Shown: positions 1 to 9,438, numbered from the stretch's first letter. The stretch: DNA of 64,000 nt from Variovorax sp. 770b2 (GCF_900115685.1 NZ_FOXJ01000004.1:334985-398984); one strand, 5' to 3'. Made by a program: numbers and translations. The notes: a model not told the origin generated them from the letters alone.

Positions 1-708
1 GTATAGCGTGGGCTGCACGCCGTTGTGCACGCCGTTGAAGAGGAGGTCGGCGTATTGCCCCAATGGGTCGGCGATCAGCAACTTTTTGGCCAGACCGAAG
101 GTGAACATGGCCAAGCCGAGCGCGATCTTGTTGCCGTCGGCGCGGTAGGTCGCCGGATTCGCGAACTGCGGCATCATCTGCGCGTGATGCAGCACGGGGC
201 CCGCGATCAGGTGCGGGAAGTAGGTCACGAACAGCAGGTAGTGGATGAAGCTGCGCTCGTGCACCTTGCCCTGCCAGCAGTCGACCAGGAAGGCGATCTG
301 CGTGAAGGTATAGAACGAGATGCCGATGGGCAGCACGATGTGCACCAGATCGATCGGCGTGAGACCCGCCGCGACCAGCCCGGCATCGACGTTTTCCAGG
401 AAGAAGTTGGCGTACTTGAAGACGGCCAGCACACCCAGGTTGACCACCAGCGCGGTGATCAGGAGCGTCTTGCGCTTGCGGTCGTCGCGGCCCGGCGCGG
501 GCGACAGGCGCAGGCCGAACCAGTAGTTGACGCAGATCGACGCCACCAGCAGTGGCAGGGCCTGGACGCTCCACCAGCCGTAGAAAAACAGCGACGCCAG
601 CGCAAGGTAGCCAGCGGCGGCTCGGATGTTGAACCTGCCGATTAGGAAGAACCCGAGCAAGACCAGCGGGAAATAGACGAAGACGAATGAATAGGAGTTG
701 AAAAGCAT
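1..708 (-). CDS. MBOAT-family O-acyltransferase (AlgI-like), partial
   Basis: Integral-membrane O-acyltransferase of the MBOAT/AlgI type, which acetylates exopolysaccharides (alginate and others) from the cytoplasmic membrane. Only the N-terminal 236 codons are in the window; the gene runs off the left edge. The start is an ATG at 708 (MLFNSYSFVF). The visible protein is strongly hydrophobic, with several membrane helices. It carries the family signature YFPHLIAGPVLHH, followed by MMPQFANP and the conserved FGLAKKLLIAD stretch. The usual partner, an AlgJ/AlgX-like SGNH protein, would lie beyond the left edge if present. The identification rests on recognised motifs. The polymer that is acetylated cannot be told from this window. 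Confidence 0.85.
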   Translation of the reverse strand, partial: MLFNSYSFVFVYFPLVLLGFFLIGRFNIRAAAGYLALASLFFYGWWSVQALPLLVASICVNYWFGLRLSPAPGRDDRKRKTLLITALVVNLGVLAVFKYANFFLENVDAGLVAAGLTPIDLVHIVLPIGISFYTFTQIAFLVDCWQGKVHERSFIHYLLFVTYFPHLIAGPVLHHAQMMPQFANPATYRADGNKIALGLAMFTFGLAKKLLIADPLGQYADLLFNGVHNGVQPTLY

Positions 709-867
709 TTCGAAGAGGCGCTGCGGCGCGTGCCTTTTTTCGTTGTCGTGTTACCGCCCCGCCAGGCGGCGAGCCAGCGGTTGTCGCGGGTCGCGCGCAG
801 TCCAGCGCTTCCAAAGACCTCGCACCTCGATAGCGAGTTCTTGGAGCGGGACGTTTTGTCCGGCAAC

Positions 868-1062
868 TTCGTTGACGCCCCAGCAGGCAGGGACGGCATA
901 AGTACACCCCATTCACGACCTGTGCGGCCGAAGAAATCCGAGGCGGTGTCCAGAAATACGAAGAGGCAACTCTCGAAGCGATGGTGCGCGCCGCACATCC
1001 GTGGGCCAGTGGCAAGAGCATGGCGTCCGTCGGACCTGCTGGACCACACCCCTGCCAGCCGC
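868..1062 (+). repeat. Dispersed repeat, copy A
   Basis: This stretch is visibly related to 19211-19405, in the same orientation. Shared landmarks in the same order are a TCGTTGACGCCCC block, TAAGTACAC, GTGTCCAGAAAT, CAACTCTCGAAGCGATG and a CCCTGCCAGCC block. Short open frames cross it in both copies, but codon structure is not convincing. It looks like a decayed mobile-element end or intergenic repeat. No terminal inverted repeat or transposase was recognised. The gap 709-1323 otherwise holds only a short IS66-like scrap near 1164-1184. Confidence 0.5.
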
Positions 1063-1323
1063 TTCATCGATCACTCGCCGTACTACCGGTAGGAAGTGAT
1101 CAACGCGCACTTGGCGTGCTTACGCTCGGGGGCGATCCTGACGTTCGGGGTCGGCGTCGCGACGGCCAAGGCAATCAACTACAGACTCATTCACCGGGCT
1201 AGACCATCCTAGCTGGCCGTGCGATGAACGCCGACGTCCCCGCGCACCCGCTCAAAATCCGCTGGCAGGCCTGATGCGCTGGCCAGCCTCGCGAACCGGC
1301 GGCGCTACCGCACGGCGCGGACA

Positions 1324-2334
1324 CTACTTGAGTTCCTGGCAACTGCCGGCTTCGCACTTCACGAGTAGGGCATAGCCGTCCGCGCAGGCGACGGTGTAGG
1401 TCTCCACGCCGGGATTCTTGCCGACCAGCGAGGCGCGCGGTTCCGTGCTGCAGCGCTGCGCTTTGGCCAGCTGCTCCGCGTCGCTGGCGTTCTGCCCGGC
1501 CGGGCGCGCATCGTCCTTTGATGCCGACGTGAATGACGCAACCGGCGAAACTGACGTAACGGGCACAGCCGACACAATAGGTGCAGCCGACGCAAGAGGC
1601 CGCGCCGCCTCGCTCGATTGCACGACCATGGGCGCCAGCGGCGGCGTAGCTGTTGCGGAGGGCTTCTCGGTGCGCCTGTATTCGGCCATGGCCACGCGGC
1701 CGCGCGCGGGCACTTCGGCAATCCACTGGGCAGGCCGCGCGAAGTTCAGGTTCTGCGCGCTGCCTCCGACGGCGGCGGTGGTGATGCCAATCAGGCGCCC
1801 CTGCTCGTCGAAGAGCCCGCCGCCGCTGGAACCGGGAGAGATCGGCGCCGTCACCTGGATGTACTCCAACTCACCGGCGGCATTGCGCCGCAGCGCTGAA
1901 ATCAGGCCATCACTCAGGCTCTGTTCCAGGCCCCGGGGCGCGCCAATTGCAAAGGCCTTCTGCCCGACCCGCGGAATGGTCGTGGCCACGGTGGCCGGTG
2001 CCGAAGTCGGCAGGTTGTCAGTCCTGAGTTGACAAAGGTCACGCTCCGGGTCCGGATAGTCGAGCCTCGCGGGCAGTTCCTCGCGCTCGCGCCGCAGCGT
2101 GAGCGATGTGGCCTTTCGAAGCACATGGCAATTGGTGATGAGGCGCCCGGGGCTCACGACGACGGCACTGCCGCTACCGAGCACGCGCCCTTGCTCGTCG
2201 CGCGGAATTACCACCCACACGGCGGGCGAAACCTTCAGGAAAAGCTCCTCGGGCGTCAGCGCGCTCGCAAGCCCCGGCAGCAGGGTGCAGAAAATCGTGG
2301 CCGCGGCCAAGACTGTTGTTATGGTCTTTTTCAA
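1324..2334 (-). CDS. Exported trypsin-like serine protease
   Basis: Predicted periplasmic serine endopeptidase of the trypsin-like/S1C kind. The start is a TTG with GGAG seven bases upstream. Residues 1-25 form a Sec signal peptide (MKKTITTVLA...GLASA). The catalytic triad is visible: His70 in TNCHV, Asp99 in PERDL and Ser170 in PGSSGGG. The region after about residue 220 is Ala/Ser/Pro/Val-rich, and there is no PDZ domain. A small Cys-containing tail ends in CEAGSCQELK. At 336 residues it is shorter than DegP/DegS-type proteases. The following lipoprotein gene lies upstream on the same strand with a 28-base gap, so the pair may be one transcript. The substrate is unknown. Confidence 0.8.
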   Translation of the reverse strand: MKKTITTVLAAATIFCTLLPGLASALTPEELFLKVSPAVWVVIPRDEQGRVLGSGSAVVVSPGRLITNCHVLRKATSLTLRREREELPARLDYPDPERDLCQLRTDNLPTSAPATVATTIPRVGQKAFAIGAPRGLEQSLSDGLISALRRNAAGELEYIQVTAPISPGSSGGGLFDEQGRLIGITTAAVGGSAQNLNFARPAQWIAEVPARGRVAMAEYRRTEKPSATATPPLAPMVVQSSEAARPLASAAPIVSAVPVTSVSPVASFTSASKDDARPAGQNASDAEQLAKAQRCSTEPRASLVGKNPGVETYTVACADGYALLVKCEAGSCQELK

Positions 2335-2362
2335 TGGGAACTCCGCGAGAAAGATGAGCGCT

Positions 2363-3079
2363 CTACTTTGGCAACAGGCCGGCGAGATCCTTCATCTCGA
2401 CACGGCCCACGCTGCCGCCGGCCCCCGGCACCGAGGTCGGCGGCACCACCGTCACCGGAGCGGGAAAAGTCATGGCGCGCCTGGCAATTTCTTCCGAGCT
2501 CAGCGTGGCGCTGCGCCCTCGACTGGTGACGAAGGGTTTGAGCGCTTCCATCACCGCGCTGGCGCGTAAGGAGTACCGCGCGCCGGGCTCACTCGAAGTC
2601 TTGAACATCAGGATCGTGGCCTTGCTGGTCCAGGTGGTGATGGGTCTACCACCACCCTCAGGCACGAAGATGTAGGTGGGCGCGCGGGCACTGCCGCTGC
2701 CGTCTTGACCACCGTCTCCATTGGGCTCGATCCATTCCGGTTCGTTCGTCTCATTCTGCGCGGGGCGAAAGACCGGTGGCTGCTGGTCATCGGGCGCGGC
2801 CGCGCTCGCCTTTGGCAGCACGGCGAAGTACGAGTAGTTCTTTTGCACCGCGAGTTCTGCGCACCGATAGAGCCAGTAGTTCCAGACTGCGTCCTTCGAG
2901 GTGTTTCCGTTGCCGGAGAACTCAACGATGTAGCTGTTATGGGTGAGGCGGATTTCGGCATAGCCGCCGGTGGCGCCCTTGGGCTGGTACACCGTCCTGC
3001 ATGCGCCCAGGAGCCCGGCAACCGCGATAACCGCGAGCACGACAATAGTTCTGCCGGAGGTTCGTACGTGAAGCTTCAT
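2363..3079 (-). CDS. Lipoprotein, CC0125/CC1285-like family
   Basis: Predicted outer-membrane or periplasmic lipoprotein of 238 residues. The start ATG at 3079 gives MKLHVRTSGR, a hydrophobic h-region and a lipobox LLGAC with acceptor Cys27. The mature part contains GGYAEIRLTHNSYIVEFSGNG and a WNYWLYRCAELAV stretch. This resembles the CC0125/CC1285 lipoprotein family (YxE-R-L..N-.-.V-F-GN followed by RAAELT). A Pro/Asn/Gly-rich middle section precedes a second conserved block. An in-frame start further upstream (3118) would destroy the signal peptide. The molecular function of this family is not established. It is probably co-transcribed with the protease downstream. Confidence 0.65.
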   Translation of the reverse strand: MKLHVRTSGRTIVVLAVIAVAGLLGACRTVYQPKGATGGYAEIRLTHNSYIVEFSGNGNTSKDAVWNYWLYRCAELAVQKNYSYFAVLPKASAAAPDDQQPPVFRPAQNETNEPEWIEPNGDGGQDGSGSARAPTYIFVPEGGGRPITTWTSKATILMFKTSSEPGARYSLRASAVMEALKPFVTSRGRSATLSSEEIARRAMTFPAPVTVVPPTSVPGAGGSVGRVEMKDLAGLLPK

Positions 3080-3414
3080 CGTCTTTTCATTTCGCAAGGA
3101 TCCAATACAACGATACAAAGATGGACGTTGAAGACGCTGGCATACGCATAGCTATGTCTTGGTTGCCACCAAAACTTCGGGCTAGTACCTGGGAAAAGCA
3201 TCCGGCCGCACCGCCCAAATTCGTGAGCTGGCTCTTGTGAATGAGGTCGACGGACTTTGCCATCAGGTTGCGTGGCCCGACCCATTGCTGTGTTTCAGAC
3301 GTTGACGTGTCAGCGCTTATGGCCGCCCAGTGAGCGCACGCCACGCGATGTTCGACGCGTTCGTGTGGCAATGTGTCATGAGAGCTTGAGCAACTCAGCG
3401 CATCCGTCGAGCGT
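3080..3414. other. Intergenic, no gene seen
   Basis: About 335 bases between the lipoprotein gene and the 208-residue T3S-associated gene. Open frames here are shadows with poor codon structure. It probably contains the promoter of the lipoprotein/protease pair, but no convincing -35/-10 or PIP box was found. Confidence 0.4.
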
Positions 3415-4041
3415 TCAAGACGCTTCAGGCTTGGCTTGGAACGAACGACGACCGTCAGCGAGTTCGTCGACCTCCGAAAGCATCGCGTCCAACATGCCCG
3501 CTGGCGAATTCCATGGGATCGTGGCCGCGTCCAGCCCGCCGCCGATCCAGCGCCACCCGGCCCGGCCGAATCTGCTCGCGATGACCTCGAGCCGCACACC
3601 TTGTGGAATCCTGTGCAGAAGCTCGGCCTGTTCCAGCTTGGATTGCAATTTCGCCGCCCAGTCGACCATTGCGGCAATGTCCTGCCGGGCTTGCACGGGC
3701 TCGGTGTATGCCCCGCCCCACGGCAACTGGATAAACAATGCGAGCGACTTGTTGACGACGTAGTAGTGTGCCGCCCAGCTGTTTGTGCCGAAGCCGTCGA
3801 AGCCTACGACGGCGTAGTCCGGCAGGTCTGGCTGCGTTTCCACCTCCAACGAAAAATGCTCAAGGTCGTACGGTGTCGACGTTACCAGCCGCGTGGCATA
3901 CCAGCTTGGGCCTTGCGCCTTCAGCGAAGTCACCAACTGCTCGGGTATCGGTGGAAATGGTAGATTCTCGGCGGCATATAGCGCTTGGGCCGGTGAGACG
4001 GCAGCCGCGCTGCCATCGAAATCGTGAAGCGATATGGTCAT
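3415..4041 (-). CDS. Hypothetical protein, partner of kinase-like effector
   Basis: A 208-residue acidic protein that I do not recognise. It starts at ATG 4041, twelve bases after the stop of the kinase-like effector gene, so the two are almost certainly one operon under the PIP box at 5716-5740. There is no signal peptide and no membrane helix. It reads as a compact globular protein, with blocks such as ALFIQLPWGGAY and RWIGGGLDAAT. Its position suggests a dedicated chaperone, regulator or second effector. It is longer than class I T3S chaperones (about 120-160 residues) and lacks their clear pattern. Function is not assigned. Confidence 0.6.
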   Translation of the reverse strand: MTISLHDFDGSAAAVSPAQALYAAENLPFPPIPEQLVTSLKAQGPSWYATRLVTSTPYDLEHFSLEVETQPDLPDYAVVGFDGFGTNSWAAHYYVVNKSLALFIQLPWGGAYTEPVQARQDIAAMVDWAAKLQSKLEQAELLHRIPQGVRLEVIASRFGRAGWRWIGGGLDAATIPWNSPAGMLDAMLSEVDELADGRRSFQAKPEAS

Positions 4042-4053
4042 GGGAAGCGCACC

Positions 4054-5574
4054 TTACCAGCCGGCGTTTGGCCGCTGAGGGTCTAGTGCTTGTGCCTGCT
4101 TCGCAAGCGCACGTTCGCGCTCACGACCGATGTATGAATTTTCGGCAGTGAGGAGTTGTCGCACATCAAAATGGTCCCAGTCCTTTGGATCGATGACGCG
4201 TCCCTGAGCTTCGAGTTGCACGATATGTTTCTTGACGCCTTCAAGGCGCGCGACAGCGGCCCGCACTTCCGCTTCGCTCAACTTGTCGCCGAGCATCACT
4301 TGGATGTCGCTGGGCGTGAGAGAGCTGATCTTTATTGCCATCTCGAAATCCACAACAGGCGGCAGTGAGGTTCCGCGAAATCCATAGTTAGTTCGGTTGT
4401 TGATGAACTGAATTTCGTTCGGATTGGTCAACCGGTGCCCGAAGCACTGGTCATTGTCGATTCCCATGACCTTTACCTCGTCGCTCGGTTTGATGACGTC
4501 GATGAAGTAGTTGCCGGAGTGACGGTCACCCTGACCGGTCAGGTGATCCAGAAGTTGCAGCTTCGTGACCTCCGCGCACACATCCCGGCGTTCAAGCATC
4601 TCAATCGGGGCCTTTCCAGCCTCCATGCCGAGAGCTTTTTCCATCACGAGGCCCAATTTGGGCCCCTCGATCTGAGCCCCGGGTCCGACTTCGAGCGCCG
4701 CGACGTGAGTGTCGGGAATGACGTCAACGTCGAGCTTTTTCGCATACGACAGCGTCGCAATATTGCGCATCGCGATCTGCGGATCATTCCGAGGGATGCC
4801 CGTCGCCGCGGCAACCCAACCATTTTCTGTAATGCTCAACGGCTTGAAGACGCCGTCGAGCACGCCACCATCGGGCTTCTTCAACTGCACTGCGTACACA
4901 GTGTTGAAAGCGCCTGAGCCGACCTTGAAAGGCCGGTTCATCAAGTTGGCATTGGTGAAGGCCGGGTGGGTTTCGGGCGAGAACTTGAGATTCTGCTGGT
5001 GGTAAAGGCGGGCAATGTTGGGCGGCAGCTTTGCCATTGGCACATTTGTGGCGTACCGCTGCTGCGGATGCATGGACGGCCGCCCTGTGCTCGGCGGTCG
5101 AACTTCTGCCGGGCTGACCCTTGGATGCGGCGCCTGTGCTGGTCGCTGCGGCGCCGCTTGTGGTTGTCGTTGACGCGGCAGGAGGTTTCCTGCAGCGTGT
5201 GGTGCAGGCTGCTCGCCGTAGTGCGCCGCGGGTATCGCTGCCTGAAACATCGCCGCTTCTTGAGGCGTGAGCCGTTGTTCTTCTCGCCGATGTTGCTGTT
5301 CGGGACGCCCAGGTGTCAGCGCCGCAGGAAGCTGGTGCCGCCGGTTCTGCCATACCTGCTCTTTGCCGGGGCCAGGCGCCAGCCCTTGGACCTTGGGCAA
5401 CTGCCCGTTGCGGGGTGCCATGCCTACGGGTGTGCCTTTGGTCGCATTCGAGCGCCGGAGACCGAGCACGTTCGGCGTTGTCGGCCTAGGATTGTTTGTG
5501 CGCTCTTGCGGTAGGGGTACCTGAACACCCTGCTGCGGTTCGATCAGACGCCGAATTTTGCCGAGCATGCTCAT
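4054..5574 (-). CDS. Putative T3S effector with a kinase-like fold
   Basis: A 506-residue protein in two parts. Residues 1-180 are Pro/Gln/Arg-rich and disordered, as expected of a T3S signal and chaperone-binding region. The rest carries kinase-type landmarks: a Gly-rich loop GSGAFNTVY at about 219-227, a candidate ATP-binding Lys244 in GVFKPL, GQGDRHSGNY with Asp350, His352 and Asn355, and a metal-binding-like GIDNDQ with Asp373. The DRHxxN plus DND arrangement resembles PI3/4-kinase-like and HipA-like folds more than classical HRD/DFG kinases. A perfect PIP box lies 142 bases upstream. Delivery into host cells is inferred from promoter and architecture. The substrate (protein or lipid) is unknown. 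Confidence 0.7.
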   Translation of the reverse strand: MSMLGKIRRLIEPQQGVQVPLPQERTNNPRPTTPNVLGLRRSNATKGTPVGMAPRNGQLPKVQGLAPGPGKEQVWQNRRHQLPAALTPGRPEQQHRREEQRLTPQEAAMFQAAIPAAHYGEQPAPHAAGNLLPRQRQPQAAPQRPAQAPHPRVSPAEVRPPSTGRPSMHPQQRYATNVPMAKLPPNIARLYHQQNLKFSPETHPAFTNANLMNRPFKVGSGAFNTVYAVQLKKPDGGVLDGVFKPLSITENGWVAAATGIPRNDPQIAMRNIATLSYAKKLDVDVIPDTHVAALEVGPGAQIEGPKLGLVMEKALGMEAGKAPIEMLERRDVCAEVTKLQLLDHLTGQGDRHSGNYFIDVIKPSDEVKVMGIDNDQCFGHRLTNPNEIQFINNRTNYGFRGTSLPPVVDFEMAIKISSLTPSDIQVMLGDKLSEAEVRAAVARLEGVKKHIVQLEAQGRVIDPKDWDHFDVRQLLTAENSYIGRERERALAKQAQALDPQRPNAGW

Positions 5575-5715
5575 TCGGTCACCTCACGGATACAAGTGAG
5601 CGCACGGGAGAGTGACTACCGGAAACACGCAGTGCTGGCTTGCGGTTGAACATTTTTGATTCCATCTCTAAGGATCACAGCGTGCGGCAACAGCCAACGG
5701 CATGGCGTCACGCCA

Positions 5716-5740
5716 GCGAAGAGGCATCTGTGCCCGCGAA
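5716..5740 (-). promoter_or_regulatory. PIP box (HrpX/HrpB-type) for the kinase-effector operon
   Basis: On the minus strand the sequence is TTCGC, fifteen bases, TTCGC, an exact PIP box. A CACGCT element fitting YANNNT starts 31 bases downstream, the canonical spacing for this activator class. It faces the effector gene that starts at 5574. Confidence 0.8.
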
Positions 5741-5789
5741 GAGCTGAAAAATCCTGCGAGCGTCCTCGACTGCCCTGGTTGCGGCGGGA

Positions 5790-8700
5790 TCAGATGAAGT
5801 CCACTGAGCGTTCGGTGAAGGTGTACTGCTCGTTGTAGGTCGCACCCAGATGGCCGTTGGGGCCGAGCGTGGTCCCCACGCTGCGGGTGTTGGCCGCTAT
5901 GACGTAACGGGCTTGCTGGTTGGCCGGCTCGCGCAGCAGTTGATCGGCTTCCGCGCGCGTTGCCCTCGCCTGATCGTCGTCGCCGCGCGCCGCCTCGAGA
6001 CTGGCCTGAGCCCGCAATGCGGTGTCGCTATCGTCGAGGTCGCCGAGCTCGTACCAGTCCGCGAACTTCATCGTCATGTCTTGCCGCTGCGCGTGCCGCC
6101 CGACGAACTGGCTCACCGCAGCCACCTGCTTGCCGCTCTCGCGCACGGCATCCACCGCTTGCCTGGCCGGATAGAACTTCCTGTTCATGTCCTGGGAATT
6201 GCCTTCAATGCGTGCGCCATAGGCCTTGTAGAAGTCGTTGGGACGGTCCTGGGCCGTGGAGAAGTAACTCGTAGGCAGTGTCTTGTCGTTGCGGTGGATG
6301 CGCACCATCGTTTCGGCTTCTCCCTTGCGCCGGAAGTCGACAGAACGAGGCGCCACCAGCATGACATCCGCATGCGCGTCCAGTGTCGATGCATCACCGA
6401 TATCGGCTTCATGCCGATCGAAGACCGTTGCGGCCACAGCGCCCGTTGCGCGGTCCACGACGTGTTCGTTTCGCGTCTCCTTGTCCACCCGCAGCGCGCC
6501 GGTCAGGTCTTGCTGGCGCGTGGTGTTCATCCGCACTTCATGCTGGATCTTCGTAGGCGCCAAGCCGATCGGCACAGGGCCGATGTGAGCCCCGGCGCCG
6601 ACCGTGAATTCGTACGTCGGACCATTCTCGACCGAGTGTTCGATCTCGTAGCGGTTGATCGACAGTGCCGGGCCGAATTCCTGCAGCGCGAGGTTGATGA
6701 GTTCGGGCACGCCGCCGGAGCTTCGGTCTTGCGCATTGCTGGGCTTGAGGTAGGGCGCACCTTGCGGATCGGCGACGCCGTTGAGCAATAAAAACAGGCG
6801 CGCCTTCTTGTCCGCGAGCTTCAAGTCGTTGGCGAGGCCACCCGAGCGGTCGCGCGGAAAGTTCCAGTTCACACCCTCTTCGTCGATCAGTTTCCATGCA
6901 TACGACACACCACCCCCTGCAGCCAGCGAAGCGCCGATCTCATCGGTGCCCCCGGAAGGCCCGACGGCGGCACCGACCCCCACCGGCATGCGGAGGAATG
7001 TCTGCACGCGCATGACGAGGCCGCTGCGCTCTGCCGCGCTTCTCGATTCGAAGCTCACGCGGCGCGTGTATTGCACCCCGGCCTCCAGGTAGGCGCGCGC
7101 AGCACCCAGTTTCAGGGCGCCGGACACCTTCTGCGAAACGCTCCGGGTGTTGAAGCCCGAGTTGCCGCCATGCTCCAGCGTGAAGCCGGACGCGAGTTCT
7201 TCGCCGGTGCTGTCGCCCGCCACCTTGCCGCGGATCATTTCGGCGATGACGAGGCAAGCCTCTTCATGCGACTTGCCTTCCAGCGACACGATCTCCGGCT
7301 CTGGCGCCTCGTTCATTGCCACACGCGCGTAGTGGGAGGCGAACCTCGCCCAGTCAGGCTCCCCGGGCGCGGCCGGACTTGGCTGCAGTGCCATTGCGGC
7401 ATCCGCATCGCGCGGCCCGCCCACGTCCGCAGCCCAATCGAGCAGGCACTGGGGCGTCAGCGGCCGGTTTTGCTCGGTGCCAGTGCGCATTGACCGAGCC
7501 CAGTCTTCGAGCTGTGCCGGATCGGTGGGAGCCGGCGTGGCGTCGGCGAGGAGGGCGTCGACGGCGTCGAGGATGTCCTTGGGCCAAACCGTTGATGCGC
7601 CGTCGGATCCGTCGGTTTGCCGGATGCAGGCCAGCACCGATGCGCGCGCGTTGACGATCGCATCGGGCAGCACGGGGCGCGAGAGGTTATAGCGCGGAAA
7701 CAGGGGGCCGACTTCTGCCTTGGCACCATCGAGCAACGATTTGCGCACCATGTTGCGCAGAGTCTTCAAGCCCTCCGGATCCGTAGGCCGAACGGCCGAG
7801 GGATGGATCGGGCTGTCGCGACTGGGCAGGGGCGAATTGTGCGTCCCGCCTTGTTGTTCGAGCGCCTGCTCGAGTGTCTCGATCATTTCCTTGGTGGCGT
7901 GGCCGTGGTGAATGCCGCCGTTGTGAGAGAGGGTCATGCCCGCCTCCGATGCCACCTTGTTCACGACCAGAAACGGGCTCTTGCCATGATGGGTCAGTGC
8001 GAGCTTGAACGCGGCGCGCCCGCTTCGGGGCGCCCGGGCTCGGTCCATCCAAGTACGGCCCTTGAGCGTGCGGTCCATGATGTAGCGCTCGTCGCTCGGT
8101 GAACCGTCGGCCTTTCTTGCCTTTCCGCTCGCAAGGCCATTGAGCACGCGGTAAGCAGTGAATCTGCAGCCGTGAACTTCATTAATATTCGGGTCGATGA
8201 TGTCGTGTATCGCGAGCAAGGCCTTCTCGTGCAGGTTCAAGCGCACGGAAGGCCCCGTCAGGCTCTCGCGCGTGGGCAGAGCGGCGCCCGATCGCCCCGG
8301 CCAGAAGTCCTGCGCGGATGCACCGTTGCGATGCGATTGCTTGCGCGATGCGTCGATGCATTTAGCAAGCTTTCCGGTCGTGTAGATGCTGTACGGATCG
8401 ACAGATGTGCCACCGACCTTCTTCGCCGCGATCAGATAGCAGAGCACGGCGTCGCGCTGGTCGGTATCCAACTGCGGACGGCGCGAGCTGGCGTCGCCGC
8501 TTGAGGCACGGTCGGTGATCTTGTCGAGTATGTCGATGGACTTGCCGGGGATGAGCGTATCCAGCGCCACGGCGAACGTCCACGCCCGTCGCACCTGCGC
8601 TGTGACGGGCGAGGATTGCGGATGCGCCAGTTCGTCGACCAGGCGCATCTCCCGTAAGCCGGTCAGGCAGGCCGTGGCCCGGGCGATGTCTTGCGGATGC

Positions 8701-9338
8701 GCCTGGGTGAGCGCTCCGGTCAAAAGATGAAGTTCTTCATGCGTCAGCGCGCTCACCGCTGCGGTGTCGACGAGCGCCTCGGCGAGGGCGGTGCGGGCGC
8801 TGCCCGCAGCAAGGGGATAGGCGTCTTGCAGCATGACCGAAAGAGCAGGGGCCCGTTTGAGCGATTTCAGCCGCGGGCCCTCGACTGCCGCGCCCGTCGG
8901 GATGGGCGCGGCATCGCGCATCTTCGCCGGCATTGTCGGTACTGCCTGCCCATCCAACCGCGCATGCTGACCCATGGTGGGCTGCGCGGAGACGTCGGTG
9001 CGGCGCAATGGGTTGAAGAACCTTGTGCTGGCGTGCGCGGCGCCGCCGATGCCCCGGTCGTAAAGCTCCTGCTTCAGCACGGCGGGTTTGTGCAGTTGCG
9101 TCAGCGTTGCGAGCTTATCCGAGAGGTCGTAGCGGCTCGGCGCGGTGGAGTGTTGGGGCGCGGTGGAGCCACCGCCTTGTGACGCGTCTTCTCGCTGAAC
9201 CTGCGACAGCGATTGGAGTGACGCGGGGCGTTCGCCGGACCGTGTGGACTGCGGCGCAGCTGTGGATGGTTGCGCGCCGGCGTTGAACAGCGCCTTCATC
9301 TGGATGCCCGGCTCCGAGAGCTTCGCTTTGAACGTCAT
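5790..9338 (-). CDS. Large putative T3S effector, 1182 aa, family not recognised
   Basis: The start ATG at 9338 (MTFKAKLSEPGIQ) is chosen over an upstream frame extension because that extension is Arg-rich and would overlap the promoter. Residues 1-100 are Ser/Gln/Ala-rich and unstructured. The middle (about 200-700) is mostly helical. The last 450 residues are Gly-rich and beta-looking, with repeated alternations such as GASLAAGGGVSY and VGAGAHIGPV that could form a barrel or large sheet. No catalytic motif was recognised. The perfect PIP box at 9414-9438 supports membership of the hrp regulon. An AvrE-like beta-barrel is one possibility, but length and visible sequence do not establish it. 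Confidence 0.6.
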   Translation of the reverse strand: MTFKAKLSEPGIQMKALFNAGAQPSTAAPQSTRSGERPASLQSLSQVQREDASQGGGSTAPQHSTAPSRYDLSDKLATLTQLHKPAVLKQELYDRGIGGAAHASTRFFNPLRRTDVSAQPTMGQHARLDGQAVPTMPAKMRDAAPIPTGAAVEGPRLKSLKRAPALSVMLQDAYPLAAGSARTALAEALVDTAAVSALTHEELHLLTGALTQAHPQDIARATACLTGLREMRLVDELAHPQSSPVTAQVRRAWTFAVALDTLIPGKSIDILDKITDRASSGDASSRRPQLDTDQRDAVLCYLIAAKKVGGTSVDPYSIYTTGKLAKCIDASRKQSHRNGASAQDFWPGRSGAALPTRESLTGPSVRLNLHEKALLAIHDIIDPNINEVHGCRFTAYRVLNGLASGKARKADGSPSDERYIMDRTLKGRTWMDRARAPRSGRAAFKLALTHHGKSPFLVVNKVASEAGMTLSHNGGIHHGHATKEMIETLEQALEQQGGTHNSPLPSRDSPIHPSAVRPTDPEGLKTLRNMVRKSLLDGAKAEVGPLFPRYNLSRPVLPDAIVNARASVLACIRQTDGSDGASTVWPKDILDAVDALLADATPAPTDPAQLEDWARSMRTGTEQNRPLTPQCLLDWAADVGGPRDADAAMALQPSPAAPGEPDWARFASHYARVAMNEAPEPEIVSLEGKSHEEACLVIAEMIRGKVAGDSTGEELASGFTLEHGGNSGFNTRSVSQKVSGALKLGAARAYLEAGVQYTRRVSFESRSAAERSGLVMRVQTFLRMPVGVGAAVGPSGGTDEIGASLAAGGGVSYAWKLIDEEGVNWNFPRDRSGGLANDLKLADKKARLFLLLNGVADPQGAPYLKPSNAQDRSSGGVPELINLALQEFGPALSINRYEIEHSVENGPTYEFTVGAGAHIGPVPIGLAPTKIQHEVRMNTTRQQDLTGALRVDKETRNEHVVDRATGAVAATVFDRHEADIGDASTLDAHADVMLVAPRSVDFRRKGEAETMVRIHRNDKTLPTSYFSTAQDRPNDFYKAYGARIEGNSQDMNRKFYPARQAVDAVRESGKQVAAVSQFVGRHAQRQDMTMKFADWYELGDLDDSDTALRAQASLEAARGDDDQARATRAEADQLLREPANQQARYVIAANTRSVGTTLGPNGHLGATYNEQYTFTERSVDFI

Positions 9339-9413
9339 GGCTTGACCCTTCGGTGTACGCGATGCGCGACGACGCCATTTTCGAGATGCCTCGCTGGCGG
9401 CGTCGACGCACAA

Positions 9414-9438
9414 GCGAAGCGTCGTGTGCGAGGGCGAA
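9414..9438 (-). promoter_or_regulatory. PIP box for the 1182-aa effector
   Basis: Minus strand TTCGC-N15-TTCGC, exact. The -10 at the expected distance is imperfect: GAAAAT, 31 bases downstream, has G in place of the pyrimidine. The box lies 76 bases upstream of the chosen ATG. Confidence 0.75.

Noticed and set aside
25..645. Long plus-strand open frame over the left edge
   Set aside because: It is the antisense shadow of the MBOAT gene, which has clear family motifs.
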